From positions 94,606,501 to 94,670,500 of the forward strand of contig NC_083692.1 in assembly GCF_033118175.1 (NCBI RefSeq): a stretch of 64,000 nucleotides of DNA, written 5' to 3'. The notes beneath the pieces were generated by a model that worked only from the letters and a program-made list of their open reading frames with translations, was not told the origin of the DNA and did no database searches. Both the position numbers and the translations under genes were made by a program. Origin of the DNA: Dama dama. Its lineage: Eukaryota > Chordata > Mammalia > Artiodactyla > Cervidae. This document shows, one piece after another, positions 33,264-44,639 of the stretch (position 1 is its first letter; each line of letters opens with the position of its first letter).

Positions 33264-34785
33264 CCCAAAGAACATCAAGGAGAGAGAAGAAAGCCTTCCT
33301 AAGTGATCAATGCAAAGAAACAGAGGAAAACAATAGAAGATCTCTTCAGAAAATTAGAGATACCAAGGGAATATTTCATGCAAAGATGGGCACAATAAAG
33401 GATAGAAACGGTATAGGCCTAACAGAAGCAGAAGATATTAAGAGGAGGTGGCAAGAATACACAGAAGAAATATACAAAAAAGATCTTCATGAACCAGATA
33501 ACCATGATGGTGTGATCACTCACCTAGAGCCAGACATCCTGGAATGTGAAGTCACGTGGGCCTTAGGAAGCATCACTATGAACAAAGTTAGTGGAGGTGA
33601 CGGAATTCTAGTTGAGCTATTTCAAATCCTAAAAGATGATGCTGTGAAAGTGCTGCCCCCAATATGCCAGCAAATTTGGAAAACTCAGCAGTGGCCACAG
33701 GACTGGAAAAGGTCAGTTTTCATTCCAATCCCAAACAAAGGCAATGCCAAAGAATGTTCAAACTACTACATAACTGCATGCGTCTCACATGTTAGCAAAG
33801 TAATGCTCAACATTTTCCAAGGCAGGCTTCAACAGTACATAAACCAAGAACTTCCAGATGTTCAAGCTGGTTTTAGAAAAGGCAGTGGAACCAGAGATCA
33901 AATTACCAACATCTGCTGGATCATAGGAAAAGCAAGAAAATTCCAGAAAAGCATCTACTTCTGCTTCAGAGTACATCATGCGAAATGCCAGGCTGGAGGA
34001 AGCACAAGCTAGAATCAAGATTGCCGGGAGAAGTATCAATAACTTCACATATGCAGATGACACCACCCTTATGGCAGAAAGAGAAGAAGATCTAAAGAGC
34101 TTTTTGATGAAAGTGAAAGAGGAGAGTAGAAAAGCTGGCTTAAAACTCAACATTCAAAAAACGAAGATCATGGCAGATAGGGAAACAATGGAAACAGTGG
34201 CAGATTTTATTTTTGGGGGCTCCAAAATCACTGCAGATGGTGACTGCAACCATGAAAATTAAAAGACACTTGCTCCTTGGAAGAAAAGCTATGACCAATC
34301 TACACAGCATATTAAAAAGCAGAGACATTACTTCGCCAACAAAGGTCGGTCTAGTCAAAGCTATGGTTTTTCAGTGGTCATGTATGGATGTGAGACTTGG
34401 ACTATAAAGAAAGCTGAGTGCCAAAGAATTGATGTTTTTGAACAGTGGTGCTGGAGAAGACTCTTGAGAGTCCCTTAGACTGCAAGATCGAACCAGTCCA
34501 TCCTAAAGGAGATCAGTCCTGAATATTCATTGGAAGAACTGATGCTGAAGCTGAAACTTCAATACTTTGGCCACCTGATGTGAAGAACTGACTCACTGGA
34601 AAAGACCCTGATGCTGGAAAAGACTGAAGGCAGGAGGAGAAGGGGACGATAGTGGATGAGATGTTTGGATGGCATCACCGACTCGATGGGCATGAGTTTG
34701 AGCAAGTTCTGGGAGGTGGTGTTGGACAGGGAGGCCTATGGCATCGCAAAGAGTCAGATAGGACTGAGAGGTTGAACTGAACTGA
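33264..34785 (+). mobile_element. BovB LINE, sense, RT to 3' end
   Basis: Begins in the middle of BovB (aacatcaaggagagagaaga) and runs to its tail (gagaggttgaactgaactga). A 6-bp aaccca on both sides may be the target duplication. An open frame (33,251-34,012) covers the N-terminal RT part with motifs equivalent to CDGIP (here GGDGIL), RSVFIPIPNKGN and VQAGFRKGSGTRDQ; the frame is broken just after KSIYFCF, i.e. within motif A, and a deletion removes the stretch up to YIMRNA. A second frame (33,978-34,262) retains YADDTTLMAE. So the active-site region is damaged by an internal deletion of about 200 bp. Confidence 0.9.
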
Positions 34786-34790
34786 ACCCA

Positions 34791-36235
34791 GAGTGGGTAG
34801 CCCCCATATGGGAGAATAGTTACAACTGCAGAGGTTCTCCCCAAGGAGCAAGAGTTCTGGGTCCCCTATCAGGCTCCTGAGAATGGGGTCTTGTAACAAG
34901 AATATAAGACCCTAGACAATTTGGTTCTGAAGTCCAGTGGGGCTTACCTCCAGGAGACTGGCTGTCCTGGGCTCATAGCCACTGGCAGCAGACATCTGGG
35001 ATCTCACAGTACCACAAGGACACGTGCCGGCCAGCACCCCTGTGGGATCCTCCCTCTAGCAGGTCAGCCTCAGGACTCAGCCCTGCCCCTATCCAACAGC
35101 CTGTGGGCACCATGACAGGTATCCTCAGGCTCCACAACCAACTGGGTAGGGACCAGCCCCACCCACCAGACAGGCTGCTTTAAGCGCCCCCCCCGCAAGC
35201 CCACAGATGACCTTGGACATGGTCCTGCCCACCACAGGCCCCAGGACCTGGCCTCATCCACATGCAGTGCACAGTCCCTAGCCCATGGACACCCAGAGCC
35301 CTGCAGCCAGAGACCCCAGCCCAAGCCCTGCTCTAGCCTTGAAGCCATCCTAACCTAGCAGTGGGCAGACACCAGCCCCAGGACAACTACGGCCAGCTGA
35401 GACAGGACCCTGCCCACTCACCAGCAGGCCAACAGAAGCTCTGGGATGCCTGTACTTCACCCATCAGCAGTCTGACACCCGCCACCGAACTGAGGCCCTT
35501 AGCCGGACCCCAGGACTGGCTCTTCCTGCCAGTGGGTCAGCACTTGCTCCAGGACCTGGTGGGTTGGGGAACAGCCCCAGGGTTACCTGGACCCCCACTT
35601 GCCTCACCTGTGAGCCAACACTAGCCTGCAGCCCTGAGGGCCCCTGTAATTCTGCAGCCACCCTCTCAGGACCGCCCCCTCCAGCCAGAATCCTGAAGCC
35701 TCTGTGCAAGGCAGGGCCTGGCAACCAAACGGGTGGGCGGGCCAGCCACGCCTCCCAGCCCACCCAGAGCATTCAGCCTGTGAATGCCGTGCACAGGGCC
35801 TGTGCAGCCCTCAGGGGGAACCACAGAGCTCACAAGAGGGGAGTGTGCTTCCGAGACGCGTTCGGTGTCTCCTACAGGGGCCACTGGTCCAGGTTTGGGA
35901 AACTGAACCAAACATCACAGACACAAACTGCAGCAATTCAGGCAACAGGAGGAGACAGAAGAACATGTTGCAAATTAAGAAATCAGTTCTTCTTCTTAGA
36001 AGTAACCTGAAGACAGGGAATCTTCCTTGAGGGTGATGATCATAAAGCTGATTGAAGAAGTAAGAAGAATGAATCAACTGAGTAAGAAGACAGAAGTTTT
36101 AAACAGCTAGAAAATATTAAAAACCCACCAAAGGTGAAGTTAATGTAACTGAAATCAATACAGTAGAAGACATCAACAGATTGAAGCAGAGGAATGATCA
36201 GTGAACAATTGGTTTTGGAAAGCAGTTCTCATAAG
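34791..36235 (+). mobile_element. Old L1 5' region (5' UTR into ORF1 start)
   Basis: GC-rich, repetitive cccag/ctgcc text to about 35,900 (5' UTR like) followed by an abrupt change to A-rich sequence containing gaagaagtaagaagaatgaa and ctgaaatcaatacagtagaa, which resembles the ORF1 N-terminal (coiled coil) coding region of mammalian L1. The many GC-rich frames here (35,070-36,077) overlap on both strands and are shadows. Assignment as L1 5' UTR rests on the order of parts, not on an exact match. Confidence 0.5.
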
Positions 36236-36249
36236 ACAGGAAATGGTAT

Positions 36250-36895
36250 GTCAAAATGTAACAGGTTTACTATATTTTAACAGTCATTACACGTGAAAAC
36301 TGAGATGAGCATGGACACAGCACAGCAAATCTCAGCTCCACACTCTCCTCTGTGAAGTCAGGGGCCACGGGTCTGAGAGCAGACACGTGCAGACGCTGCC
36401 CCGCCATCCTTGGGTCCCGTCGTCCACCCCCAATGCTTGTCAGGAAGTACAAGACCCAGGCAAGAGGGGTTCCTTCCTGCTGTGGATTCTGACGTGGGGG
36501 CGAGGTCAGGCTCATCTCCCACTCTGGGGGCGACAGCCAGGAGCAGCGTGGGGTCACTGACAGGAAGTTGGTGAGAGGAAAGAGCAGGGGTGGGGGTGTC
36601 TGTCGAGCTCCTGTAACAGCAGGACCACGAGCTGAGTCCTCGGGGTCTGGAGGACAGACGTTCAGGATCAGTACCCTGCAGACTCGATGTCTGGTGAGGC
36701 CCCTTCCCAGTTCACACACCGTGCCACCTCCTGTGTCTGCAAGTGGCCGAAGGGCTGGGGGCACTTGGCTCCCCTTCATGGGGGGCTCCACCCTCATGAC
36801 CTCGTCACCCCACAATGGCCAACACTACCACCCTGGGTGTTTGGATTCGACTTCAGTTTTGGGGAGATACACACTCAGACTGTAGCAGAAAGACC
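36250..36895 (-). mobile_element. MaLR/MLT1-like LTR, antisense (candidate)
   Basis: The right part reads gggctccaccctcatgacct, ttggattcgacttcagtttt, ggggagatacacactcagac, ctgtagca, which in order resembles the antisense MLT1 consensus end (text on Tttcaacatatgaattttgg and a final cataaca-like end), although substituted. Start of the element is uncertain and the left half may be something else. The 181- and 105-residue frames are shadows on opposite strands. Confidence 0.4.
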
Positions 36896-36899
36896 CCAC

Positions 36900-38330
36900 T
36901 AAACCCCATACAGGATTTGCGCTGAGGGCAGGCAGGGAGGGGATTAGCCCTCATCATCGGGAGGAGGGGCACAAGCAGTCTGGTCAGATGTTGAGCCTGG
37001 GGGGCTCTGGCTGATCTGACTCAATGGGAATCTTGCTAAAATTGGACAATAAAGAGACAGACCCTGAAGCCTGAGGAGTCAGGACCTCGCCAGGAGCCAC
37101 TCAGAGGAGCCCCTCTGGAGTCTGGTCCACGAGAGACTGGGACCCTCCTCTGCGCCAGCCCGCTTGTCACTGTCACACTGGCCCAGACTGTCCCTTCTCC
37201 ACGGTGCAGGGGGCCCCACAGTATCCCTGGACTCCCCAGAGCTGCTTGCAGAACTCCACAGGCCCCCCTGAGGTGAGTGACAGGCAGGCCTGGGAGAGGA
37301 CTGGGGTTCACTTCTGTCACCGGGACTTGATCCCACAACTTGAGTCATGTGAGCTGGCTGGAGTCCAGTGCAAATAAAGCTCGCTGACACCACACTTCGG
37401 TCTGTTATGTGGACAGACTGACGTCTGAACAGTGCACCCACGGTAATACCTCACTGCTAAAAAAATGCTAAGCAGCACCTGGGCTTTCCAAGTCAGAACA
37501 GTAAGATCACGGGTTACAAATCAAATAATGAAAGCCTGAAACACCCCAAGAGTAACTAAAATATGACAGAGTGAGCAAATGCAGGCTTGCCTGGACCTGC
37601 GATCAGTAAGAAACAGCATCTGCAGAGCACAGAGCAGAGGGCGCCTGCGTCCATGGGAAGCCCCCTGTGTGGGCAGCAGCTGCCCGGGAGAGACGTCTGC
37701 TCACTGACCCAGGGTCCCCTGAGGAGCACCCACCCTCAGTTCAGGGCCACCCCTCAGCCCCTGGCCCCTCAAATGATGGCATTTCCCACAGCGGTCGGGG
37801 GACTTGGCCCTTGTCCTTCAAGTTCAGATCCCACTGTCTCTGCTAAAAGCACTCCTGATGCCTGTCCACACCCCCTGGATCCTGGTCACACAGAATTCCT
37901 GCTGCCCTGGGCCTCCTTGACCTTCTGCCCCCACTCAGGAAGCGCTCCAGCCAGAAGGGATGGCTCCAAGTTCCGAACAGGAAGATTGGCCACTTCTGAT
38001 AACGAGTTCCGTGGTCGTCAGGACTGACTGGCAAGGCCAGATCTCTGAGGATGCTGAGCCCAGCTGCACTGGGTTGCCCATCAGTGGCTGTCTGGGGGTG
38101 GAGCATGCAGGTGCCCTCCTAGACGATATGTTACAAGTGAACTACTATCCCTGTTAGTCCGTTCTGTCTGATGCACAGCCAGCCAGGACGCTGAGATGCC
38201 AAGGTGGCCAGCAAAGGGGCTTCCTGCTGAGGCAGCCATGCGAGGAGACTGGAGAACACATCTCAGGTCTGCCTCCCAGGAGGCACAGGGCCGAGGAACT
38301 GATGGGGCGGTGACCAGGGCCACATGGGCA
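36900..38330. other. Unclassified GC-rich DNA with an LTR-like polyadenylation region
   Basis: At 37,340-37,420 the plus strand reads tcatgtgagctggctggagt, ccagtgcaaataaagctcgc, tgacaccacacttcggtctg: AATAAA followed by a T/GT-rich stretch, as at the R/U5 border of an LTR or the end of a transcript. I could not delimit an element. The frames of 100-146 codons overlap on opposite strands and have no recognisable domain. Confidence 0.3.
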
Positions 38331-38465
38331 CTGGGATTAAAAAGGTGCCTAACCGTCCTTGTGCACAGGCGTGCCTGGGCTCCAGGCCGATGCGTGTTCA
38401 CAAGGTCACCAGTGCATATGCAAATGCAGGTGAGGGGTTGGTGGTCCTATCCCATCTCAACCAGC
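38331..38465 (-). repeat. LTR-like segment shared with 45,205-45,325
   Basis: Reads aaaaaggtgcctaaccgtcc, ttgtgcacaggcgtgcctgg, gctccaggccgatgcgtgtt and then cacaaggtcaccag, matched at 45,205-45,325 by aaaaaggtgtctagcggtcc, ttgtgcgctgcc, ggctccaggcctccaaacat, cacaaggtctccag. Because retroviral pol and gag remnants on the minus strand lie between the two copies, they may be the 3' and 5' LTRs of one decayed element. Not delimited. Confidence 0.4.
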
Positions 38466-39339
38466 TCAGCCCACACTGAGGACAACTCAGATAAACAGCT
38501 TACTGATTAGGCTCTGAACTGCTTGGAGGACATGCAAGCCCGCGCAGCCTTGATTAGGGACAGCGGGTAGAATGGGTATAGCCCACAGGCTCTGGGTTCA
38601 GTACCCCCACCATCTTGTGATCATGCCTCAGTCTGGGGGAGAGGGGTGAGGACAGCTCTGGCTACTTCCATCTGTAAGGGGAGTAGACCCAACAAGGGCT
38701 CGAAGAGTCAAACTGCTTAGCACCTGTCTGAGCGTATTTTCGTAGTTCTGGTCTTACGTTAACACTGATCCCGACAACACACACCTCCTGCGCACTAACT
38801 GTCAAGGCAGCTGCAGACCCAAGGCTGGGAACTGAAACTGCAAAGACGCACCCTCAAGGGGCACCCAGAGTGCCAGCCATGGCTAACATTCAGGATGTTT
38901 AGGGGTTTTATCCAGGGAAAGGAAAGGACAGGTGATCAGACCAGTTGATAGGTTACATCTGAAGTCAGTGAAGTTAGCTGTGGTCAGAAAGTTGACCAGC
39001 ACATTCAAGGGGTCACCACGATCTGGTACAGAAACAGGTTATGTAAGACAGAGCCATTGCCAGAGCGATTACCCTCTTTACCAAAGTAGCAGAAATCCTC
39101 ATCATTCTCTATTTATACCAAAGCAGAAGTCCTTCCAAGCCCAGGAGGTTAGAAACAAAGGACTCCCAAAAGAACACATCCTCCTTAAAACCTAGCAAGT
39201 CATTGCATTGCCTTCTGAAGGGTCTGACTTGAACAAAGCCACCACTGCAGCGCACCCACTCACCTTGGTTTCTTTCTCACAGCTTTTTTTTTTTTTTTTT
39301 TTTTCCCTCTTGGCAGTTTCTGAAAAGCAACCTGAGATC

Positions 39340-39510
39340 TGTCAGGGCTGTTCTGCTCTGGAAGCAGCCAGTGTCAGGGGCGGGGCTGGAAGCAGCGTTT
39401 GGGCAACGTTGGTCGAGGTTCTCCTGCAACGTGGCTTCCATTTCCCATTCCAGTTCTCCTGGGGGCCTGTCCAGCAGGGATGGAGCCAGTCTTCTAGATA
39501 TTCATTTTCC
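39340..39510 (-). pseudogene. Possible retroviral integrase C-terminal relic
   Basis: Within a minus-strand frame (39,342-39,644) the segment ENEYLEDWLHPCWTGPQ resembles the gammaretroviral integrase C-terminal region, which carries a tryptophan then W-x-GP before a basic tail. It lies downstream (minus strand) of the RT relic at 39,810-40,170, the expected order. Single weak motif, so low confidence. Confidence 0.35.
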
Positions 39511-39809
39511 AGATTCCAGCCTAGAGGTCCCCTGTCTCCTTTAAAAGCGTCCCTAGAAGGGTTTTCTGTGAGTCCAAAGGTCCAGATGTGGCAGAGTCCG
39601 GTCACTCCTAGGACCCCCCCAGTGTCTTCTGGTGGCAACTGCAATCCTGGTTAGAGCTCCACCTCCACCCTCCAGCTCCGGTCAGTGGGCAACTCTCTGT
39701 CCTTGTGTTCAAAACCCCAAATATTTAATAGAGGGCTGAGAGTCTGCCTTCTTCCTAGATACCTTACAGCCTCGTTCAGTCAAGAAGTCTGAAGTCAAAC
39801 CTGTACCCT

Positions 39810-40170
39810 GGTCTCAGGTGTCCTCTGTCTCACTGGTGATCAGAGCATCGTCCGCGTCCTGAAGCAGAGTCTCCCTGTTTAGTTCAAGGTCCCCCAAGTC
39901 TGGCCAGGGCTTCTCCAAGTTATTGTGAACGTGAAAGTCCCCGAGGAAGCGCTGTCCAGCAGTACTGTGGTCTAACTCCTTTATCTCCATCTTCCCACTC
40001 AAAAGCCGACTTGGGATTCAAAACTCGAGGGTGTGCAGAAAAGGCCTCCTTCAAGTCCAAAACAGTCACCCAACAAGAGTCCCTGGGCAAAGTCTTGAGC
40101 AGAGGACTGGTTGGAGTCAGCAATGCACTCCTACAACCTACTAAGTGCTCTTCAGTCAGGTACAAACACT
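39810..40170 (-). pseudogene. Gammaretrovirus-like reverse transcriptase relic
   Basis: Two minus-strand frames offset by a frameshift carry RT motifs in the right order. The upstream frame (40,165-39,920) has LKTLPRDSCWVTVLDLKEAF, the motif A region (TVLDLKDAF in intact viruses), then SAFEWEDGDKG and CWTALPRG. The second (40,002-39,814) has LNRETLLQDADDALITS, where motif C is normally YVDD; here it is DADD. The broken frame and lost Tyr/Val show a dead copy. This is class I pol, without clear neighbours at either side. Confidence 0.75.
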
Positions 40171-40767
40171 CAGCTGTTCACAGCCAATCACAAAGTGACC
40201 AGCAGGAGCCTACTGGGTCATACTGGAGGAAGGCTGTTAAGAGTCCACCCCCAGCCTTGCTTCCTCCTTTTCACAGATACTGCATAAAGTCTGGATGCCT
40301 GCCCCCGGCAGAGTATGGCTGTATAGCTGTGGCCATCTCCCCTCTTCCCAGCACCCCCATCCACCCACCCCACAGACTCACCCTCTGGGGTTTCTCTCCC
40401 AGAACCGCTGCGCTAGAGCCTGCAACTTGCAGGACTACTCTGGGGGTGCTTTAAGGTCCACCCAGCATCCAGGTGCGGAGGCTACCCTGGCACTTAGTTC
40501 AGTCAGTCTCATCTCAGAGGGGAAGTGAGACCATCAGGCACAGGCAGAAAGCCATCAACGGCTCTTCCCCTACTGGAGAAAAGCTTTTCTCTAGGGTCCT
40601 CTGACACCCCTTGCTACTAACAGCCTGAAAAGAAAGTTTAGAAAGCCAGGTACTTAAAATCAAGTTCCCTGACTCCCAAGTAGTGATTTCCCAGGGCTCC
40701 ATGTGGGAGGCAGTGATGACTCAGCAGCATCACCCTTGGTCACTGTCATTGTCAGTAACCTGATCAT

Positions 40768-40797
40768 TGTCAGTTACCAGGTATCAGGTAACTGACA
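40768..40797. repeat. Perfect 11-bp inverted repeat
   Basis: Arms TGTCAGTTACC (40,768-40,778) and GGTAACTGACA (40,787-40,797) with an 8-base loop AGGTATCA. It sits in a block where the words cattgtcagt, gtaacctg and tcaggta recur between 40,741 and 40,815, so it may have grown by local duplication. No terminator function implied. Confidence 0.75.
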
Positions 40798-40799
40798 CG

Positions 40800-41600
40800 T
40801 CATGTCAGGTACCGGACATGCTGCCTGCTTGCCTTCTTTAAGAGTCTCAGCACAGAACACTATTCCAGGGTCCCTCCTGCTTGCAGCATGCACATTAGTG
40901 TGGTCCCACTATCGGGTGCCCTATTCGAGTGGTGGTTTGAGGCCTCCTACCTTTTACCAAGTCCCCTGTGGGGGCCTCAATTTAGTCCACTCTCCCCTGG
41001 GTTCAGGCAGCCACCAGCCCAATAGCCTGTTTCATTCTCCATGGTTTCCTTTTCTTCTGAAACTGGTCCTTGCGATTACAAACTTAAGGCCATTCCAACA
41101 AGTTGAGACACCGGCATCCTTAAAGCCCCTCCCATCTTTCACAGCTTCTTCAGTTTGTCAGAGTGGTTCTGGCCAATGTGCATCATAGGGACCATTTAAC
41201 AATTCCCTGGTCCTCATGGTCTGTATCTGTACTGCCAGTAGGCTTGACAGACCCTGCCCAGAATTCTGAAGGCTCCTCATTCAGTCTGTCTTACCGTCTA
41301 TACTTCATTAAGGCATCTTTGTTTTGCTCCCTCCTCACAGCCCTGCAAGAGGCAATCTCAAGAACATTCACGGTTCAGGTTGTTCCCAGCATTCAGATCC
41401 CACCATTCAGATCCCACCACTGGCATCTGCTGTTCACACAGCTACGCTTGAGCTGGGTCACCAGGGGTTTCTGTAAGAAATCAATCTGCCTCCTGCTGAG
41501 CTTTATCCTGCCCTATTCTACGTTCTTCTGAAGTGAGAAGGCTGTTTCATACACTTTGAACATCCGCCCAGGTCAGGTTGCAGGTTACAAGAGGAAAAAA
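40800..41600 (-). pseudogene. Possible retroviral gag/pro relic
   Basis: Upstream, in the minus sense, of the RT relic. Translating piecewise gives unlinked fragments with gag-like composition (basic, e.g. REQNKDALMKYRR near 41,290) but many stops and no intact zinc-knuckle or protease motif. The position between an RT relic and a possible 5' LTR (45.2 kb) makes gag plausible. This rests mainly on context. Confidence 0.3.
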
Positions 41601-42007
41601 AGATTGAAAAAAATGTTTTCTATTCCCTTGGGGTCATCTCTGTAAGTTGATATACTGTTCTTCCAAATAAATTCAAGGTTGCAGAAGAGTAGACTCAGAT
41701 TCACCCCCTCACACCTCACATTCACACCCCCAAGAGGAACTTGCTTTAACAGATGTTGCTCCACCTGAGTGTGGGTAACTTTCTAGCCCAATCGGGTGCC
41801 CAGGTGGGTTCGACTGACAGCAAGTCATTCTCTTTTTCACTAGGACCAAGCAAAATAGGTTTCTATCCTTCCCTGTGGGACTTTACATCTTCTTGGCACA
41901 GGCTTACTCTGATATAACACAGGAGACTGTAAAAAAGCATTTCACCTTCCTGTTTACAACATACATCTAGTTGAAAAGTTGTATTGTAACTGAAGAATTC
42001 ACTTCCA

Positions 42008-42104
42008 GGCTGTTGGAGTCTAAAGGATGGTGTGTGTTGGAGTCTAAAGGAGTGTGTGCATGTGTGTGGAGTCTAAAGGATGGTGTGTGTGTTGGAGTCT
42101 AAAG

Positions 42105-42142
<38 letters not shown>
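42008..42142 (+). repeat. Four-fold tggagtctaaagga repeat leading into a (GT)n microsatellite
   Basis: The block tggagtctaaagga occurs four times (starting about 42,014, 42,038, 42,066, 42,093), each followed by a growing GT tract; the last runs to about 20 GT units at 42,104-42,142. A 90-codon frame over the GT tract is not a gene. Confidence 0.85.
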
Positions 42143-42144
<2 letters not shown>

Positions 42145-42284
42145 GGGAATCACAAGGGGGAACCTTGCAAAGCTTTGCTTCCAGTGGTCACAGCAACGAA
42201 ATGTAAGGGTCCTTGCTGTGGTCACCAAGAAGCTCAGACCCCAATACCAAATCTTGTTTTTCTTAGAGAAGCTTACTTACTATA

Positions 42285-42960
42285 ACACAAAACAGGAAAC
42301 ACCACAGATGTCATTCATCAGGCAGATCAACTGTAATACATCCATACAATGATACAGTACTTGGCAATGAAAACAAAAAGACTACTGAAGCCCTCAATCT
42401 GTATGAATCTCCAAAGAATTATTCTGAGTGAAAAAAGCCAAAGGTTACATACCGTATGATTGCCTTTAAACAGCATCTGTGAAATGGGGAAATGACAGAA
42501 ATGGAGATAAGGATGAATGAGGTAGCATGAGGGACAGGAGGAAAGCAAGTGTAGCTGTTAAAAGGCAGGCAAGGAATAAGGTCTTTGTGGGCACTGAAGT
42601 GTTCTGTATGTGACTGTACGGTGGCGCTAGTGGTAAAGAACCTGCCTGCCAGGGCAGGAGACATGAGAGACACAGGTGTGATCCCTGTGTCAGGAAGATC
42701 CGCTGGAGAAGGGCGTGGCAACCCACTCCAGTACTCTTGCCTGGAGAACCCCACGGACAGACGAGCCTGGTGGGCTGCAGTCCACGGGGTCACAAAGAAT
42801 CAGACACAACTAAAGCGACAGCGTGTGACTATATCAGGGTCAATACGCTAGCTACTATGCTTAACTGCAGTTTTTCATGGGTGTTATTATGAGGGAAATT
42901 GGGTAAAAGGCATACAGGATCTCTGTATTACTTCAACTGTTCAATTTCAACAGTTATCCA
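42285..42960 (+). mobile_element. Old L1 3' UTR, interrupted by a SINE
   Basis: Contains tacatccatacaatgatacag, aatctgtatgaatctccaaa, gaattattctgagtgaaaaa, ttacataccgtatgattgcc before the SINE, and after it gggaaattgggtaaaaggca and tacaggatctctgtattact, the L1M 3' end in order. No coding text. Confidence 0.8.
42614..42825 (+). mobile_element. Bov-tA SINE inside the L1 tail
   Basis: Starts at cggtggcgctagtggtaaag (tRNA-like head, slightly shortened at its 5' end) and ends near cacaactaaagcgacag. Flanked by tgtgactgta (left) and tgtgactata (right). Shadows on both strands give frames of 73-124 codons. Confidence 0.9.
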
Positions 42961-43090
42961 CAAAGATTTACAAAAGAAGTTCACCACATCAGCCCTTTCA
43001 TCCACACACTTCTGTACTCTAGACAACCTCACACAGGCTAAAGTGTATTTTCTTAATTTGTATAATTTTCCTAGAGTTGATGGCTTAAAG

Positions 43091-43610
43091 TGTTTGGTGC
43101 CGCTGGATCTCCGAAGGAGATGATTTAACTCCAGAACCAAAGTCGGGTCTCAGTCACTCAGAGCTTTGTGCAGATTTTTATTTAAAGTGAAAGCGACAGA
43201 AAGTTTCTGACACAGACATCAGAAGGGGGTAGGAGAGTATCTGCCCCCACTAGTTAGGCAGGGCACTATATACTTTTCAACTGGATGCTGAGAATAGATA
43301 AGAAGAATACCTCAAGGTTGTAAGTTTCACCAGACCCTTTCCCAAGGCATACATCCTGAGATAACTTTGGCACAGCATTTTATCTTGCCAAGATATACTG
43401 TTGTGTAATCATGGGTACAAGTCTTGAGAAACAGGTTCCCAGGCAAGATTTGTTACAATTATAATTATTAATATGGAGCCTAAGAAAAGCATTTCCATGA
43501 ATAAGACATTAGGCTGTGTGATCACTAGCTCCTAAAGAGGCCAGTTCTGGGACAGGAGGCATTGTGTGCAGAGCTTAAGGAAAGCAGGAGCCAGAATGTT
43601 CACCTCCTCC
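43091..43610 (-). mobile_element. LTR, antisense, family unassigned
   Basis: On the minus strand it has a TATA-like tatatagtgcc (complement of 43,262-43,275), a polyadenylation signal AATAAA at 43,177-43,182 (complement), and then gctctgagtgactgagaccc and a 3' end near gcggcaccaaaca. On the plus strand it starts tgtttggtgcc. The word ttaaag occurs on both sides (43,085-43,090 and 43,611-43,616), as a 6-bp duplication would, but the right end then lacks the usual CA/TG, so the boundary is provisional. Confidence 0.6.
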
Positions 43611-43821
43611 TTAAAGGGCCCTGGACTGCCTGCCTAAGCTTTAAGTCTTTCAGAGTGGAGTGGCATATTCAGTTTATTGCCATTTTGGATAACTGTTTCT
43701 TGCACAGAACCAAAATCTGGGGCCATTCTTTTATCACCAATAACCCAGCAGCCAATTCTCAGCAGTTAACACAGCCAGACACAGACGTGAACACAGGAGA
43801 CCAAACGCCAGCGCCAGGGCC

Positions 43822-44037
43822 TCTCAGTCGTGTCCAGCTCTTTGCGACCCCATGGACTGTAGCCCGCGAGGCTCTTCTGTCCATGGGGGTTCTCCAGGCA
43901 AGGATACTGGAGTGGGTTCCCGGTTTCTTCTCCAGGGGATCTTCACGACCCAGGGGTGGAACCTGTGTCTCTTGTCTCTCCTGCATTGGCAGATGCTTTT
44001 TTTTTTTTTTTTTTAAATGAGCCACCCAGGAAGCCCC
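43822..44037 (-). mobile_element. Bov-tA SINE, antisense, with internal poly-T
   Basis: ctctcagtcgtgtccagctc through ggatcttcacgacccagggg to atgagccacccaggaagccc is a full antisense unit. A run of about 20 T at 43,998-44,017 lies inside the tRNA-like head, where intact copies read gattctttaccactagc; this is an internal expansion and not the A-tail. Confidence 0.88.
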
Positions 44038-44447
44038 GCAGCTGCCGGACTTTCCCTAGTTGTCTCCAAACCCCTCCAGCCTGCCTCCAGCCCGGCCCTG
44101 GTCAGGACCACCCAGCAACCTGGCACTGGAGCGTCTCTTTAACGAGGCTACACACCCAGAGACGTCCTCCTACCCGAACCCCAAAACCGCTTTTCTGCCA
44201 CAAAACGAGATGGAGCACAGGAGGCCAGGGTGCCTGGTGGGGACCCGGGCGGCGGCCCGAGCGGATGGACCCGAGGCTCAGGCTGGGCCTCTCGGTCCCA
44301 GTCCCCTGTATCGCCTCCTTCCCAGCCTGCCTCCAAATCCATCACCAAATTAATCACCGAGTTAGTTCTGTTCAGCGCAAAACAAACAGGCGAAGCACGG
44401 AAACGGGTTACTCACAGCTGAACGACGAGAGAGGACGACAAGCTTCC
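44038..44447. other. GC-rich unclassified segment
   Basis: A CpG-containing stretch (gggacccgggcggcggcccg at about 44,241) of unknown origin. Frames on both strands (44,060-44,353; 44,148-44,357) overlap and lack a domain. It may be a small CpG island or the GC-rich edge of the following minisatellite. Confidence 0.35.
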
Positions 44448-44459
44448 AAATCACCTCAG

Positions 44460-44578
44460 TCTCTCAGTCGTGTTTGACTCTTTGCAACCCCATGGACTGT
44501 AGCGCACCAGGCTCCTCAGTCCCTGGGATTTTCCAGGCAAGAATACTGGAAAGGGTTGCCATTTCCTTCCCCAGGGCC
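44460..44578 (-). mobile_element. Bov-A/Bov-tA fragment, antisense
   Basis: tctctcagtcgtgtttgact to ttgccatttccttccccagg, truncated within the Bov-A part and without the tRNA head. Flanks aaatcacctcag (44,448-44,459) and aaaacacctcag (44,579-44,590) match 11 of 12, so it was inserted already truncated. Confidence 0.88.
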
Positions 44579-44639
44579 AAAACACCTCAGCGAAGCCCAA
44601 AGACTGGCTGGAAAGAGGAGGCAGACTGCTGACTTGCGC

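Noticed and set aside
35361..36030. Several GC-rich frames of 80-150 codons on both strands
   Set aside because: They lie in the GC-rich 5' part of an L1-like region, overlap in several phases and have no domain.
43091..43610. 6-bp ttaaag duplication around the LTR as proof of a class II element
   Set aside because: With these flanks the right end lacks the required terminal dinucleotide; the match may be chance in AT-rich DNA, so the class was left open.
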